The notes beneath the pieces were generated by a model. That model was not told the origin of the DNA, made no database searches, and saw only the letters and a program-made list of their open reading frames with translations. The position numbers and the translations under genes are program-made. This document shows positions 44,181 through 54,441 of a stretch of DNA of 64,000 bases, in pieces. Origin of the DNA: Ferrimonas balearica DSM 9799 (GTDB taxonomy: Bacteria > Pseudomonadota > Gammaproteobacteria > Enterobacterales > Shewanellaceae). The stretch covers positions 992,001-1,056,000 of the forward strand of contig NC_014541.1 of NCBI RefSeq assembly GCF_000148645.1. The letters run 5' to 3'. Positions within the stretch are counted from its first letter, which is position 1; the number at the start of each line of letters is the position of its first letter.

Positions 44181-44654
44181 ATGGCAGCATTTCATCTGGC
44201 GGTCGGCAGCGTATACGGTGCCGCAGAACACGTGGCAGAACAGTTGACCGAGAAGCTGAGCGAACAGGGGCACCAGGTGCACCTGATTGAAAGCGACGAC
44301 CCTCAGGTCATCATCGATGCCAGCAAAGACGTGCTGTTGGTGATCACCTCTACCACCGGCAGCGGTGACCTGCCGGACAACCTGGCCCCCCTGTTTTTTG
44401 CCCTGAAAGACCGTTTCCCGCTTCTGCCCGATCTCCGTTATGGCGTCATTGCGCTGGGCGACAGCAGCTACGGCGAAACCTACTGTGGCGCCGGCCGCCA
44501 GTTTGACGAACTGCTGGAGGAGCTGGGAGCCCGGCGGGTGGGTGAGCGTCTGCAGATCGATGCCTGTGAGACCTTCGCTCCGGAGGAGGAGGCACTCAAG
44601 TGGCTGCCGGACTGGCTGGCTCAGTTGGAGCAGCAAACCGCCAACACCGCCTGA
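44181..44654 (+). CDS. yqcA: YqcA/MioC-type flavodoxin
   Basis: This 157-residue FMN protein has the phosphate loop SVYGAAEHVA, TSTTGSGDLPDN and LRYGVIALGDSSYGETYCGAGRQFD, all typical of the short flavodoxin YqcA. It transfers electrons in the cytoplasm; its partner is not established. The start at ATG 44181 gives the usual N-terminus but has no strong ribosome site. Its position after truC matches E. coli. The stop is followed after 4 bases by the PTS gene. Confidence 0.87.
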   Translation: MAAFHLAVGSVYGAAEHVAEQLTEKLSEQGHQVHLIESDDPQVIIDASKDVLLVITSTTGSGDLPDNLAPLFFALKDRFPLLPDLRYGVIALGDSSYGETYCGAGRQFDELLEELGARRVGERLQIDACETFAPEEEALKWLPDWLAQLEQQTANTA

Positions 44655-44658
44655 GCCA

Positions 44659-46077
44659 ATGAAAAGCGGCTGGTTCCACCGCCTGCAGAGGGTCGGCAAG
44701 GCCCTGATGGTGCCGGTCGCGGTGTTGCCGGTGGCGGGCCTGCTGGTCGGCCTCGGCACCAGTCCTATCCCCTTTATTCCTGACCTGCTTGGCGACCTGC
44801 TGCTCTACTGCGGCGCCGCCGTCTTCTCCCTGTTGCCCCTGATGTTTGCCATTGCGGTGGCGCTGACGTTCAGCCATCAGGATGGCACTGCGGCGCTGGC
44901 CGCGACCACCGGTTACGCGTCGATGCTGGCGGCCATGGCGGTGCTGGCGATGCACTTTGGCTGGCCGACCCGTGATGTTCTGGGATTTGAAACCCTGGAC
45001 ACCGGTGTGCTCGGTGGCGTCCTGATGGGGTTGGTGACCGGTGCGGTTTACCGTCGCTTTCATCAGGTCCGGTTGCCGGAGTTTCTGGCCTTTTTCTCCG
45101 GGCGCCGGCTGGTGCCGCTGGTTAACGTGTTGGCCGGGATGGTGCTGGCGGTGTTGCTGGCGTCTCTGTGGCCATTGCTGGCACTGGGACTGGACCGGTT
45201 CTCCGAGTGGGCCATCTACCAACAACCGATACTGGCCTGGGGTCTTTATGGCGCGGTCGAGCGGCTGTTGATCCCGTTAGGGTTGCACCACATCTGGAAC
45301 CTGACGTTCTTTTATGAGTTGGGCAGCTACTCTACCGCCGGCGGTTATCTGGTGCAGGGCGAGGTGGGGCGTTTTCTGGCGGGGGATCCCAATGCCGGTC
45401 ATCTGGCCGGGGGCTACCTGATTAAGATGTTTGGCCTGCCAGCGGCTGCACTGGCCATCTGGCGTTGCGCCGAGCCCGCTCAGCGTGCGCAAACCGGTGG
45501 CATTATGCTGTCGGCAGCGGTGACCAGTGCGCTCACCGGGGTGACCGAGCCCATCGAGTTCGCCTTCCTGTTTATCGCCCCGGGCCTGTTTTTGCTGCAC
45601 GCCCTGTTGACTGGCCTGGCCTACATGATAGCGGTGCAGCTGGCGGTCCATCACGGCATGGTGTTTTCGCAGGGCCTGATCGACTTTTCCCTCTACTTCC
45701 ACCTGGCTGACAACCTGGTTCAGCTGGTGTGGCTGGGGCCCCTGTTTGCCGGCTTGTATTACCTGGTATTCACCCTGGCCATCCGCCACTTCAATCTGCC
45801 TACGCCGGGGCGTCACCGTCACCGGGCCCGCCGGGTTCGCCAGCGCACAGCGCCCGCGTTGCTGGCGGCACTGGGTGGGGCGGAAAACCTGAATGATCTG
45901 GATGCCTGCCTGACCCGGCTTCGGTTGTCGGTCTATGACCCGGACAAAGTGGATGAAGCGGCGCTGAAACGGCTGGGGGCGAAAGCGGTGATTCGTCATG
46001 GCCTGGGGGTACAGGTGGTTGTAGGCCCCCAGGCGGAAGGGTTGAAGTCAGCGCTGCAACAAGCGCTGGGTCACTGA
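44659..46077 (+). CDS. PTS glucose/N-acetylglucosamine family EIICB component
   Basis: This 472-residue transporter phosphorylates sugar during import. The EIIC part (about 1-385) shows VPVAVLPVAGLLVGLG, LIPLGLHHIWN and the substrate motif GVTEPIEFAFLF. After an Arg-rich linker, the EIIB domain carries LDACLTRLRLSV with phosphorylated Cys417. No EIIA domain is fused, so a separate EIIA such as Crr is needed. It is PtsG-like, but glucose versus amino sugar cannot be decided. It begins 4 bases after yqcA. Confidence 0.85.
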   Translation: MKSGWFHRLQRVGKALMVPVAVLPVAGLLVGLGTSPIPFIPDLLGDLLLYCGAAVFSLLPLMFAIAVALTFSHQDGTAALAATTGYASMLAAMAVLAMHFGWPTRDVLGFETLDTGVLGGVLMGLVTGAVYRRFHQVRLPEFLAFFSGRRLVPLVNVLAGMVLAVLLASLWPLLALGLDRFSEWAIYQQPILAWGLYGAVERLLIPLGLHHIWNLTFFYELGSYSTAGGYLVQGEVGRFLAGDPNAGHLAGGYLIKMFGLPAAALAIWRCAEPAQRAQTGGIMLSAAVTSALTGVTEPIEFAFLFIAPGLFLLHALLTGLAYMIAVQLAVHHGMVFSQGLIDFSLYFHLADNLVQLVWLGPLFAGLYYLVFTLAIRHFNLPTPGRHRHRARRVRQRTAPALLAALGGAENLNDLDACLTRLRLSVYDPDKVDEAALKRLGAKAVIRHGLGVQVVVGPQAEGLKSALQQALGH

Positions 46078-46080
46078 CCG

Positions 46081-46431
46081 TTACGGTGCCATATCAAACC
46101 ACACCTCAACCGGTGCATTCATTGACAGATCCTGGATGGAGACGGTACCTGGCAGGTAACGCTCGATCCGTGCGGCCGTGCGGTCATTGCCCCGACTCAG
46201 GGCAAAGGTGTGGATGTCTTCCCCGTTACAGACCAGCTTGGGCAGAACCCGGTGGCCGTTGATGCGGTAAGTTTTCATGGTCTGGTTAAAGGTGACGGGT
46301 TGGTTGGTCAGGCTGGCTTTGCATACCGCAACCAGAGACTGTTCCATCCATCCGGTAAAGGCCGCCTGGGCGGTGGCACTGGCCATTAACCCTGTAGCCA
46401 GGGTGGCTGCGATGGCGTAACGCGTTTTCAT
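46081..46431 (-). CDS. DUF3718-type exported protein
   Basis: This 116-residue protein has a signal peptide (MKTRYAIAATLATGLMASATAQA, cut after AQA) and two cysteines, in VAVCKAS and LVCNGED, that may form a disulphide in the periplasm. The body fits the DUF3718 family of Shewanella relatives. AGGAG precedes the ATG at good spacing, which decides the start over one 11 codons upstream. Confidence 0.75.
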   Translation of the reverse strand: MKTRYAIAATLATGLMASATAQAAFTGWMEQSLVAVCKASLTNQPVTFNQTMKTYRINGHRVLPKLVCNGEDIHTFALSRGNDRTAARIERYLPGTVSIQDLSMNAPVEVWFDMAP

Positions 46432-46773
46432 AACCGAGCTCCTGCTGAGGTGCACAACGCTCAATAAAGATGGTGTGATGGCCGCGTTCGCGCCTGTTTC
46501 ACTGTGTTGCCGAGGATTGCTGAGGGCGACTGCGTCGCAAGAAACGCGGGAAGTGGCGGAGATTGAACCCGCTTTGTTGTCATTGCTGCTTACAAATCAA
46601 GCCCCAAAACGGCCCAAATGGTCCCTGTCCCGGCGCAATATTCGGTGAGTGTGTGTAAACGTGAAAAAGGGTGTCTGTGGACACAACTCTGCCCATTCAG
46701 ACACCCTTTTTACGTTTTCTTACCCTTGTTACCGGCCCTTACAAATTGATGCCGGCAATCGGGGGAGAATCAC
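46432..46773. other. intergenic region between the DUF3718 gene and dapD
   Basis: This 342-base gap has the promoter of the DUF3718 gene at its left and the dapD terminator at its right. I see no gene or RNA in between. Confidence 0.5.
46664..46711 (-). terminator. large hairpin downstream of dapD
   Basis: AAAAAGGGTGTCTG pairs perfectly over 14 bp with CAGACACCCTTTTT around a 20-base loop. It works in either direction and ends the map-glnD-dapD transcript. Confidence 0.82.
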
Positions 46774-47598
46774 TTATTCAGCGGCGCGCAGCAGCTCATT
46801 GATGCCCACTTTGCCACGGGTCTTGGCGTCCACCTTCTTAACGATGATGGCGGCGTACAGGTCACAGGTGCCGCACTTGGACGGCAGGGTGCCGGACACG
46901 ACCACCGAGCCTGCCGGTACGCGACCGTAGTGGATCTCACCGGTCTCGCGGTCGTAGATGCGGGTGCTCTGGCCGATGTACACGCCCATGGAGATCACGG
47001 AACCTTCCTCGACGATCACGCCTTCCACCACTTCAGAGCGAGCGCCGATAAAGCAGTTGTCTTCGATGATGGTCGGGCTGGCTTGCAGCGGCTCCAGTAC
47101 GCCACCGATGCCGACGCCACCGGAGAGGTGTACGTTCTTACCAATTTGGGCACAGGAGCCCACAGTGGCCCAGGTGTCGACCATGGTGCCTTCGTCGACG
47201 TAGGCACCGATGTTGACGTAGGAGGGCATCAGCACGGTGTTCTTGGCGATAAAGGCGCCCTGGCGAACCGCTGCCGGCGGCACAACGCGCATCCCTTCAG
47301 CACGGAAGCGAGCTTCGTCGTAGTCGGCAAACTTCATCGGTACCTTGTCGTAGAAGCGGGTTTCCGCGCCTTCCATAACCTGGTTGTCGAACAGTCGGAA
47401 CGACAACAGCACCGCCTTTTTCAGCCACTCATTCACGACCCATTTGCCGTCCTGTTTTTCGGCAACGCGGGCAGCGCCGCTGTCCAGCATGGCCAGAACG
47501 GATTTAACGTCGGCCACCAGGCTGGCGTCGGCGTTGGCGGGGGTGATGTTGGCGCGGTCTTCAAAAGCCGCTTCGATGCGTTGTTGCAGTTCGGTCAT
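46774..47598 (-). CDS. dapD: tetrahydrodipicolinate N-succinyltransferase
   Basis: This lysine and meso-diaminopimelate pathway enzyme transfers succinyl from succinyl-CoA. The 274-residue protein has an N-terminal helical domain and a left-handed beta helix of hexapeptide repeats ([26 protein letters not shown], then [16 protein letters not shown]). It is a cytoplasmic trimer. It lies 9 bases after glnD, the same map-glnD-dapD order seen in E. coli. Confidence 0.96.
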   Translation of the reverse strand: MTELQQRIEAAFEDRANITPANADASLVADVKSVLAMLDSGAARVAEKQDGKWVVNEWLKKAVLLSFRLFDNQVMEGAETRFYDKVPMKFADYDEARFRAEGMRVVPPAAVRQGAFIAKNTVLMPSYVNIGAYVDEGTMVDTWATVGSCAQIGKNVHLSGGVGIGGVLEPLQASPTIIEDNCFIGARSEVVEGVIVEEGSVISMGVYIGQSTRIYDRETGEIHYGRVPAGSVVVSGTLPSKCGTCDLYAAIIVKKVDAKTRGKVGINELLRAAE

Positions 47599-47607
47599 TC
47601 CGTACTC

Positions 47608-50184
47608 CTAGGGTTGGTCTTGCTCCAGCGCGCCCACCAGGGCGCGGCTCAGAGTATCCTGCTCGGCCGGGCTTAACGCCTGGCCTTCGGGGTTGCAAAG
47701 CATAAAGAAATCTTCCGCCTTTTCCCCCACGGTGGTGATTTTAGCGGCCTGAATGGACAGTTCGCAGCGATCAAACACCTGGGCGATCTGGGCCAGCAGG
47801 CCCGGCCGATCCAGCGTTACCAGCTCCATCATGGTGCAGTTTTTGCGCTGGCTGGAAAGAAATTGCACCCGGGTGGGGACCCGGAAAGAGCGCAATTTTC
47901 GAGACAGCGGACGCAGAGGGCGAGCGGTTAAGGTGCCCTTGGTCAGTGCGGTATTGAGACTGTGGCGAAGCCGGTTGATCCGCGAGGGATCCTGAATCGG
48001 ATGGCCATCATGCTCAAGGATGACGAAGCTGTCCAGTGCGTAGCCGTCGCGAGTGGTGAAGATCTGGGCGTCATGCACCGAAACCCGCTTGGCGTCGAGC
48101 TGGGCCATCACCATGGCAAACAGCCCGGGTCGGTCCGGCCCGTACACCAGCAGCTCAGTGCCGCCCCGGGTGACGTGGGTGGAGAGGTGCACCTGGTAGG
48201 CTTCCAGATCCCGCCCCAGCAGCATCTCTGAGTGCCACTGGATCTGGGCCGGGCTGAAGCGCAGGAAGTAGTCCGCCGACAGGCGCTGCCACAACGCGTC
48301 GATCTGCTCCGGCATAAAACCCTGCCGAACCAGCTGGTTGTGAGCCTTGCCCTTGTGTTCACGGATGCGGGCGCGGCTGTCCACCGGCTTGGCCATGCCG
48401 GCATTCAGGCGGTCGCGGGCGGCGTGATACAGCTCCCGCAGCAGTGACCCTTTCCAGTTGTTCCACAGCTTGTCGTTGGTGGCGCAGATGTCCGCCACGG
48501 TCAGGCAGTAGAGGTAGGAGAGGCGGTCGGCATCCTGAACCTGATCGGCGAAGGTTTCGATCACCTCCGGATCGGTGATGTCCCGGCGCTGGGCGGTGAC
48601 CGACATCAGCAGGTGGTGCTCCACCAGCCACGCCACCAGGCGCCCATCGTGCACGTTCATATTGTGCTGCTGGCAGAACTGGCGCGCTTCCTCGGCGCCA
48701 ATTTCGCTGTGGTCGCCACCCCGCCCCTTGCCGATGTCATGGAACAGCGCGGCCAGCACCAGCAGGCCCTTTTTCGGCAGTTGGTCGATCAGCACACTGC
48801 CAAGGGGGAAAATGTCCTTGTGCTCCGGGTCGGCAAAACGCTCGATAAACTGGAGCAGACGGTGGGTGTGTTCATCCACGGTAAAGGCGTGGAAGAGATC
48901 AAACTGCATCTGGCCGACGATGCGCTGCCACGGTTTCAGGTAGGTGGCCAGGATGCCATGACGGTGCATCAGCGAGAGCGCCTTGATGCCGTCCGGGTGG
49001 CGCAGAATGGCCATAAAGTGGGCCCGGCACTCAGGCAGCTCAGAGAGCGGCTGCTTCTGTTTACGACGGGCCTTACGCAACAGCCGCAGGGTGGCGGCGG
49101 ACACCGTGTCCACCTCGCGCTGGCGGGCGGCCTGAACAAACAGTGCCAGGATTTGGCTTGGGTCGTCGAACACCTGATCGTGGGCCGCTTCGATCAGGCG
49201 GCCCCGGCGGATAAAGGGGCCTTCCAATGCCACCGGATCGGGCAGGGCCCGCTGCCGCAGCGTGGAACGGAACAGCCACAGCAGCATCTGGTTCAACTCC
49301 CGTACCGCCCGGACCGTGCGGTAGTAGCGCTTCATCATCTGCTCCACCGCCAACTGGGTGTCGTCGCGGTAGCCCATCAGACTGGCTACGGCCCGTTGGT
49401 GGTCGAACAGCAGACGGTCTTCCGCCCGGCCAGCAACACAGTGCAGGGCAAAGCGAAGACGCCACAGGTGGTCGCGGCAGGTGTTGAGCTCTTCCAACTC
49501 CTCCGGCGCGAGGAAGTCGTGGCTGACCAGCTCGGCCAGGCAGGAGGCATTAAAGTGACGCATCGCGACCCAGCTGATGGTCTGGATGTCGCGCAGACCG
49601 CCCGGGCAGGATTTGAGGTTGGGTTCGAGGTCGAAGGCGCTGGCTTTGTTGTGGCGGGCCTGTTGCTCGGTGAGCTTGGCTTCGAAGAAGGGCGCGCTGG
49701 GCCAGAAATCGTCCTGGCTGATCGCCTCCTGAAGTTCGGCATAGAGGCTGGTGTCGCCGGTTAAGGGGCGGGACTCCAGCAGGTTGGTGGCGATGGTGAT
49801 GTCGGCACTGGCCTGGGCCAGGGTTTCTGCCACCGAGCGGACCGAGTGGCCCACTTCCAGCCGGGCATCCCACAACGCTTGCAGCAGGGTAGTGAGCTTG
49901 GCTTCCAAAGCCGCGCTGGGCTCCGGGCCGGTCAGGATCAGCAGGTCGACGTCGGAGTGGGGGTGCAGTTCGCAGCGGCCATAACCGCCGACGGCCACCA
50001 GGGTGGCCGCCTCACCGTCCAGGCCGAAATGGTGCCAGAGGCGGACCAGGTTCTGGTCCATCTCATAAGCCCGTTCGGCCAACAGGACGCCGATCGCCTC
50101 GCCGTCGATGAATTTCTGCCGGGCCGACTCGGCCTGGGCGCGTAAATTATCCCGGCATTGGGAGATGGCGTCCTTGTCCGTCAT
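47608..50184 (-). CDS. glnD: bifunctional uridylyltransferase/uridylyl-removing enzyme
   Basis: This is the primary nitrogen sensor, adding UMP to PII proteins at low glutamine and removing it at high glutamine. The 858 residues show GGYGRCELHPHSDVDLLIL (66-84, nucleotidyltransferase site with S77, D78 and D80), an HD domain near 460 (ALFHDIGKGRGGDHS), and two C-terminal ACT domains (TELLVYGPDRPGLFAMV and MELVTLDRPGLLAQIAQVF). All catalytic residues appear intact. It is 8 bases after map. Confidence 0.96.
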   Translation of the reverse strand: MTDKDAISQCRDNLRAQAESARQKFIDGEAIGVLLAERAYEMDQNLVRLWHHFGLDGEAATLVAVGGYGRCELHPHSDVDLLILTGPEPSAALEAKLTTLLQALWDARLEVGHSVRSVAETLAQASADITIATNLLESRPLTGDTSLYAELQEAISQDDFWPSAPFFEAKLTEQQARHNKASAFDLEPNLKSCPGGLRDIQTISWVAMRHFNASCLAELVSHDFLAPEELEELNTCRDHLWRLRFALHCVAGRAEDRLLFDHQRAVASLMGYRDDTQLAVEQMMKRYYRTVRAVRELNQMLLWLFRSTLRQRALPDPVALEGPFIRRGRLIEAAHDQVFDDPSQILALFVQAARQREVDTVSAATLRLLRKARRKQKQPLSELPECRAHFMAILRHPDGIKALSLMHRHGILATYLKPWQRIVGQMQFDLFHAFTVDEHTHRLLQFIERFADPEHKDIFPLGSVLIDQLPKKGLLVLAALFHDIGKGRGGDHSEIGAEEARQFCQQHNMNVHDGRLVAWLVEHHLLMSVTAQRRDITDPEVIETFADQVQDADRLSYLYCLTVADICATNDKLWNNWKGSLLRELYHAARDRLNAGMAKPVDSRARIREHKGKAHNQLVRQGFMPEQIDALWQRLSADYFLRFSPAQIQWHSEMLLGRDLEAYQVHLSTHVTRGGTELLVYGPDRPGLFAMVMAQLDAKRVSVHDAQIFTTRDGYALDSFVILEHDGHPIQDPSRINRLRHSLNTALTKGTLTARPLRPLSRKLRSFRVPTRVQFLSSQRKNCTMMELVTLDRPGLLAQIAQVFDRCELSIQAAKITTVGEKAEDFFMLCNPEGQALSPAEQDTLSRALVGALEQDQP

Positions 50185-50192
50185 GCTGTCTC

Positions 50193-50987
50193 TCAGGCGT
50201 GTTCAATCACGCGGGGCAGAATGCCCTCTTCGTCGGCGCGCAGGGTCAGCACTTCACAGCCGTTTTCGGTCACCAGCAGGGTGTGCTCGTACTGGGCAGA
50301 GGGTTGGCCGTCTTTGGTGGTGGCGGTCCAGCCATCTTTCTTGCTGACTTTGCAGCGGTAGTCACCGGCGTTGATCATCGGCTCGATGGTGAAGCACATG
50401 CCGGCTTTGATCTCGAGCTTGCCGCGGTTGCGGTAGTGCACGATCTGCGGCTCTTCGTGGAAGGTGGCACCAATGCCGTGACCGCAGAAGTCGCGTACCA
50501 CGGAGAAGCCCGCTTTTTCGGCGATGGGCTGAATCACCGCGCCGATGTCGCTGATGCAGGCGCCGGGCTTGATGACCTTGATGGATTCATACAGGGCTTC
50601 TTGAGTCACTTCGCACAGCTTGCGGTTACGCGGCGAGGTGTTGCCGACGATGAACATGCGTGAGGTGTCACCGTGGTAGCCGTCTTTGATCACGGTGATG
50701 TCGATATTAACGATGTCGCCGTCTTTCAGTTTCTTGTGGCTGGGGATGCCGTGACAGACCACTTCGTTGATGGAGATGCAGGTGGACTTGGGGAAGCCGT
50801 GGTAGTTGAGCGGCGCCGGGATCGCTTGCTGCTCGTTGACGATAAAGTCGTGGCAGATCTGGTTCAGCTCATCGGTGGTGACACCCGCTTTGACATGGGG
50901 CTCAATCATCTCCAGAACCTGGGCAGCCAGCCGGCCGGCCACACGCATTTTCTCGATCTCTTCAGGGGTCTTGATGACGATGGTCAT
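50193..50987 (-). CDS. map: methionine aminopeptidase
   Basis: This type I enzyme removes initiator methionine from new proteins. It is 264 residues. Metal ligands are seen in NIDITVIKDGYHGDTSRMF, GHGIGATFHEEP and FTIEPMIN. It is first of the minus-strand map-glnD-dapD group and divergent from rpsB, as in other gammaproteobacteria. Confidence 0.96.
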   Translation of the reverse strand: MTIVIKTPEEIEKMRVAGRLAAQVLEMIEPHVKAGVTTDELNQICHDFIVNEQQAIPAPLNYHGFPKSTCISINEVVCHGIPSHKKLKDGDIVNIDITVIKDGYHGDTSRMFIVGNTSPRNRKLCEVTQEALYESIKVIKPGACISDIGAVIQPIAEKAGFSVVRDFCGHGIGATFHEEPQIVHYRNRGKLEIKAGMCFTIEPMINAGDYRCKVSKKDGWTATTKDGQPSAQYEHTLLVTENGCEVLTLRADEEGILPRVIEHA

Positions 50988-51061
50988 TAGTCTACTCTTT
51001 AGTCGGTTTTTGCCTGCAAAAAACGCCCGCCGAATTTGAGCCTGAGGGCGCGTTATGGTAT

Positions 51062-51258
51062 AAAGCGCGCCGACTCTGGCGAGTCTGTGGCGGGAGGGGC
51101 CCTATGGGCAACTGCAGTTCGGGCTCAATGGACGTCATTATATCTGTAAAGTGACTTTATAAACCACACACGTACCGGCACATGCTCCGGGGTGCCCGAA
51201 AGGGTCGGAACATGGGGTGCGTGGAGGCTTAACCCCAACTTAATTTTTGAGGAATATC
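51062..51258 (+). promoter_or_regulatory. rpsB leader with likely structured operator
   Basis: The region before rpsB holds GC-rich inverted elements (for example CCGGCAC/GGTGCC-type pairing and GGCCCTATGGGC) suited to an mRNA structure ahead of the ribosome site GAGGAA. In gammaproteobacteria the rpsB-tsf leader is known to be the target of S2 feedback. I assign this role by position, not by alignment. Confidence 0.45.
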
Positions 51259-51987
51259 ATGGCTACTGTATCCATGCGCGACATGCTGAAGGCCGGTGTG
51301 CACTTCGGTCACCAAACCCGTTACTGGAACCCCAAGATGAAGCCGTTCATCTTCGGTGCTCGTAACAAGGTTCACATCATCAACCTGGAACACACTGTTC
51401 CGATGATGAACGAAGCCCTGGCCTACCTGGGTGGCGTTGCTTCCAAGAACGGTAAAGTTCTGTTCGTTGGTACCAAGCGCGCTGCAGGTCAAGCTGTCCG
51501 CGAAGCAGCTCAAAGCTGTGACCAGTTCTACGTCGACAACCGCTGGCTGGGCGGTATGCTGACCAACTGGAAGACCGTACGTCAGTCCATCAAGCGCCTG
51601 AAAGACCTGGAAGCTCAAGCTCAAGACGGCACCTTCGAAAAGCTGACCAAGAAAGAAGCGCTGATGCGTTCTCGTGAAATGGCCAAGCTGGAGAAGTCTC
51701 TGGGTGGTATCAAAGACATGGGCGGTCTGCCGGACGCTCTGTTCGTGATCGACGCTGAGCACGAGCACATTGCTATCAAAGAAGCCAACAACCTGGGTAT
51801 CCCGGTAGTGGCTATCGTTGATACCAACACCAACCCGGATGGCGTTGACTACATCGTACCGGGTAACGACGATGCGATCCGCGCCATTCAGCTGTACACC
51901 GGCGCTGTTGCTCAAGCCGTTAAAGAAGGCCGTTCTCAGGATCTGGCTGTTCAGGCTGAGCAAGACGGTTTCGTTGAAGCCGAGTAA
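51259..51987 (+). CDS. rpsB: 30S ribosomal protein S2
   Basis: This 242-residue protein begins [27 protein letters not shown] and contains [14 protein letters not shown], both S2 signatures. GAGGAA lies before ATG 51259; the frame extends four codons further but without support. It heads the cluster running to lpxA. The gene uses the preferred codons of highly expressed genes (AAG, GGT, CTG). Confidence 0.98.
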   Translation: MATVSMRDMLKAGVHFGHQTRYWNPKMKPFIFGARNKVHIINLEHTVPMMNEALAYLGGVASKNGKVLFVGTKRAAGQAVREAAQSCDQFYVDNRWLGGMLTNWKTVRQSIKRLKDLEAQAQDGTFEKLTKKEALMRSREMAKLEKSLGGIKDMGGLPDALFVIDAEHEHIAIKEANNLGIPVVAIVDTNTNPDGVDYIVPGNDDAIRAIQLYTGAVAQAVKEGRSQDLAVQAEQDGFVEAE

Positions 51988-52037
51988 TAGGGCGGATTGC
52001 TTGCAATCTCCCAAAGACCAAGCTGAATGATTGGTTT

Positions 52038-52065
52038 AACGGGGGCCCTATGGCCCCTGTTTTTT
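52038..52065 (+). terminator. attenuator-like hairpin between rpsB and tsf
   Basis: AACGGGGGCC pairs with GGCCCCTGTT around CTAT, followed by five T residues. It probably lowers tsf expression relative to rpsB. Confidence 0.8.
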
Positions 52066-52096
52066 AAATCCGACGATTCTCGAGAGGAATAGGACA

Positions 52097-52969
52097 ATGG
52101 CAGTTACTGCTTCCCTGGTAAAAGAGCTGCGCGAGCGCACCGGCGCTGGCATGATGGATTGTAAGAAAGCCCTGGTAGAAACCAACGGCGATATCGAGCT
52201 GGCCATCGAGAACATGCGTAAGTCCGGTCTGGCTAAAGCCGCTAAGAAAGCCGGTCGTGTTGCCGCCGAAGGTACCATCGTAATCAAGCAAGAGAGCGGT
52301 GTTGCTGCAATGGTTGAAGTCAACTGCGAAACCGACTTCGTTGCCATGGACAAGTCTTTCCAGGCTCTGGCCAACGGCGTTGCTGACATCGCTCTGGCTG
52401 GCAAAATCACCGACATCGAAGCCCTGCGTGCGGCTCCGATGAACGATTCCGACGTTGAAACCGTTCGTGCTGAACTGGTTGCCAAGATCGGCGAAAACAT
52501 GGCTGTTCGTCGTGTAGAAATCGTTGAAGGTTCCAACCTGGGTGCTTACATCCACGGCCGTAAGATCGGTGTTATCGCCGTTCTGGAAGGTGGTGATGAA
52601 GAGCTGGCCAAAGACGTTGCTATGCACGTTGCCGCTTGCAGCCCGCAGTTCGTAACCCCGGAAGACGTGTCCGAAGAAGTGGTTGCCAAAGAGCGTGAGA
52701 TCCAGGTTGAACTGGCCATGAACTCTGGCAAGCCGAAAGAGATCGCTGAGAAGATGGTTGAAGGCCGTATGCGCAAGTTCACCGGCGAAGTATCTCTGAC
52801 CGGTCAGCCGTTCGTTAAGGACCCGTCCATCACCGTTGGCAAACTGCTCGAGCAGCACGGCGCCAAGGTTGTTAACTTCGTTCGCCTGGAAGTGGGTGAA
52901 GGTATCGAGCGAGAAGAAGTAGACTTCGCTGCTGAAGTAGCTGCTCAAGTCGCCGCTGCCAAGGCCTAA
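52097..52969 (+). CDS. tsf: elongation factor Ts
   Basis: This 290-residue factor exchanges GDP for GTP on EF-Tu. The N-terminus [24 protein letters not shown] (here starting MAVTASL) is the UBA-like signature, and the core has [23 protein letters not shown] precedes the ATG. It is in the usual place after rpsB. Confidence 0.98.
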   Translation: MAVTASLVKELRERTGAGMMDCKKALVETNGDIELAIENMRKSGLAKAAKKAGRVAAEGTIVIKQESGVAAMVEVNCETDFVAMDKSFQALANGVADIALAGKITDIEALRAAPMNDSDVETVRAELVAKIGENMAVRRVEIVEGSNLGAYIHGRKIGVIAVLEGGDEELAKDVAMHVAACSPQFVTPEDVSEEVVAKEREIQVELAMNSGKPKEIAEKMVEGRMRKFTGEVSLTGQPFVKDPSITVGKLLEQHGAKVVNFVRLEVGEGIEREEVDFAAEVAAQVAAAKA

Positions 52970-52993
52970 GGCCACGCTTCTCAATCAAGATCA

Positions 52994-53019
52994 GACCGCA
53001 GCATCCGCTGCGGTCTTTT
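52994..53019 (+). terminator. terminator after tsf
   Basis: GACCGCAGC pairs with GCTGCGGTC around ATCC, followed by four T residues. The short T-run suggests partial read-through to pyrH. Confidence 0.75.
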
Positions 53020-53038
53020 AGCATCAGGAAATCAGTCA

Positions 53039-53770
53039 ATGAGCACCAATCCAAAACCTGCATACCGTCGTATTCTGCTGAAACTCAGCGGGGAAGCCCT
53101 GATGGGCGAGGAAGGGTTCGGCATCGATCCCAAGGTACTGGACCGTATGGCCCAGGAGATCAAAGAGCTGGTTGAGCTCGGCGTGCAAGTGGGTTTGGTG
53201 ATCGGGGGCGGTAACCTGTTCCGCGGTGAAGGTCTGGCGAGTGCTGGCATGAACCGCGTGGTGGGCGATCACATGGGTATGTTGGCCACCGTGATGAACG
53301 GTCTGGCGATGCGCGATGCCCTGCACCGTGCTTATGTGAATGCCCGTCTGATGTCCGCCATTCCGCTCAACGGCGTGTGCGACAACTACAGCTGGGCCGA
53401 GGCGATCAGCCTGCTGAAGTCTGGCCGCGTGGTGATTTTCAGTGCCGGTACCGGCAACCCCTTCTTCACCACCGACTCCGCAGCCTGTCTGCGTGGCATC
53501 GAGATTGAAGCCGACGTTGTGCTCAAGGGCACCAAGGTTGACGGCGTGTACACCGACGACCCGGTCAAAAACCCCGATGCGACAAAATATGATAAGCTCA
53601 GCTACCAGGAAGTTCTGGAAAAAGAGTTAAAAGTGATGGACCTGTCTGCCTTTACTCTGGCCCGGGATCACCATCTTCCGATCATGGTGTTCAATATGAA
53701 TGAGCCTGGCGCCCTGCGTCGCGTTGTAATGGGCGACAGCATCGGCACCGTGATCTGCGATCTGGATTAA
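53039..53770 (+). CDS. pyrH: uridylate kinase
   Basis: This hexameric UMP kinase makes UDP for pyrimidine nucleotides. The 243 residues show [43 protein letters not shown] and [15 protein letters not shown] kinases of this type are activated by GTP and inhibited by UTP. Confidence 0.97.
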   Translation: MSTNPKPAYRRILLKLSGEALMGEEGFGIDPKVLDRMAQEIKELVELGVQVGLVIGGGNLFRGEGLASAGMNRVVGDHMGMLATVMNGLAMRDALHRAYVNARLMSAIPLNGVCDNYSWAEAISLLKSGRVVIFSAGTGNPFFTTDSAACLRGIEIEADVVLKGTKVDGVYTDDPVKNPDATKYDKLSYQEVLEKELKVMDLSAFTLARDHHLPIMVFNMNEPGALRRVVMGDSIGTVICDLD

Positions 53771-53794
53771 TCTGCTTCTAATAGGACGTACAAC

Positions 53795-54352
53795 GTGATT
53801 AACGACATCAAGAAAGACGCCAAAGACCGCATGGTTAAGAGCGTAGAAGCCACCCAAACTCAGATGAGCAAGGTGCGTACCGGTCGCGCCCATCCCAGCC
53901 TGCTGGACAGCATCATGGTGTCCTACTACGGCGTTGATACCCCCCTGAAGCAGGTGGGTAACGTTACCACCGAAGATTCCCGCACCCTGGCGGTTACCGT
54001 ATTCGACAAGAGCATGATCCAAGCGGTTGAGAAGGCGATCATGGCCTCTGACCTGGGTCTGAACCCGAACTCTGCTGGCACCATGATCCGCATCCCGCTG
54101 CCGCCGCTGACTGAAGAGCGTCGTCGCGATCTGGTTAAAGTGGTACGCGCGGAAGCCGAGCACGGCCGCGTTGCAGTACGTAACATCCGTCGTGATGCCA
54201 ACAGCGACATCAAGGCGCTGGAAAAGGAAAAAGAGATCAGCGAGGACGATGCCCGTCGCGGTGAAGACGACATCCAGAAGCTGACCGATCAGTACGTGAA
54301 GCAGATCGACGCTATCCTGGCTGACAAAGAAAAAGAGTTGATGGAAGTCTAA
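53795..54352 (+). CDS. frr: ribosome recycling factor
   Basis: This 185-residue factor releases ribosomes from mRNA after termination, together with EF-G. It begins (GTG start) [19 protein letters not shown], with [21 protein letters not shown] and a C-terminal helix rich in Glu and Lys. AGGACG lies about 10 bases before the GTG. Confidence 0.97.
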   Translation: MINDIKKDAKDRMVKSVEATQTQMSKVRTGRAHPSLLDSIMVSYYGVDTPLKQVGNVTTEDSRTLAVTVFDKSMIQAVEKAIMASDLGLNPNSAGTMIRIPLPPLTEERRRDLVKVVRAEAEHGRVAVRNIRRDANSDIKALEKEKEISEDDARRGEDDIQKLTDQYVKQIDAILADKEKELMEV

Positions 54353-54376
54353 GCTGACCCCATCTCCCTAGAGTTG

Positions 54377-54417
54377 AAACGCCGTGTAGGGGTATACTAC
54401 GCGGCGTTTGTGTTTTT
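54377..54417 (+). terminator. hairpin between frr and uppS
   Basis: AAACGCCGTGTA pairs with TACGCGGCGTTT (one G-T pair) and is followed by GTGTTTTT. It is terminator-like and may separate the translation genes from the envelope genes. Confidence 0.75.
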
Positions 54418-54441
54418 AACCCTATCAGGAAGTTCCACTGA

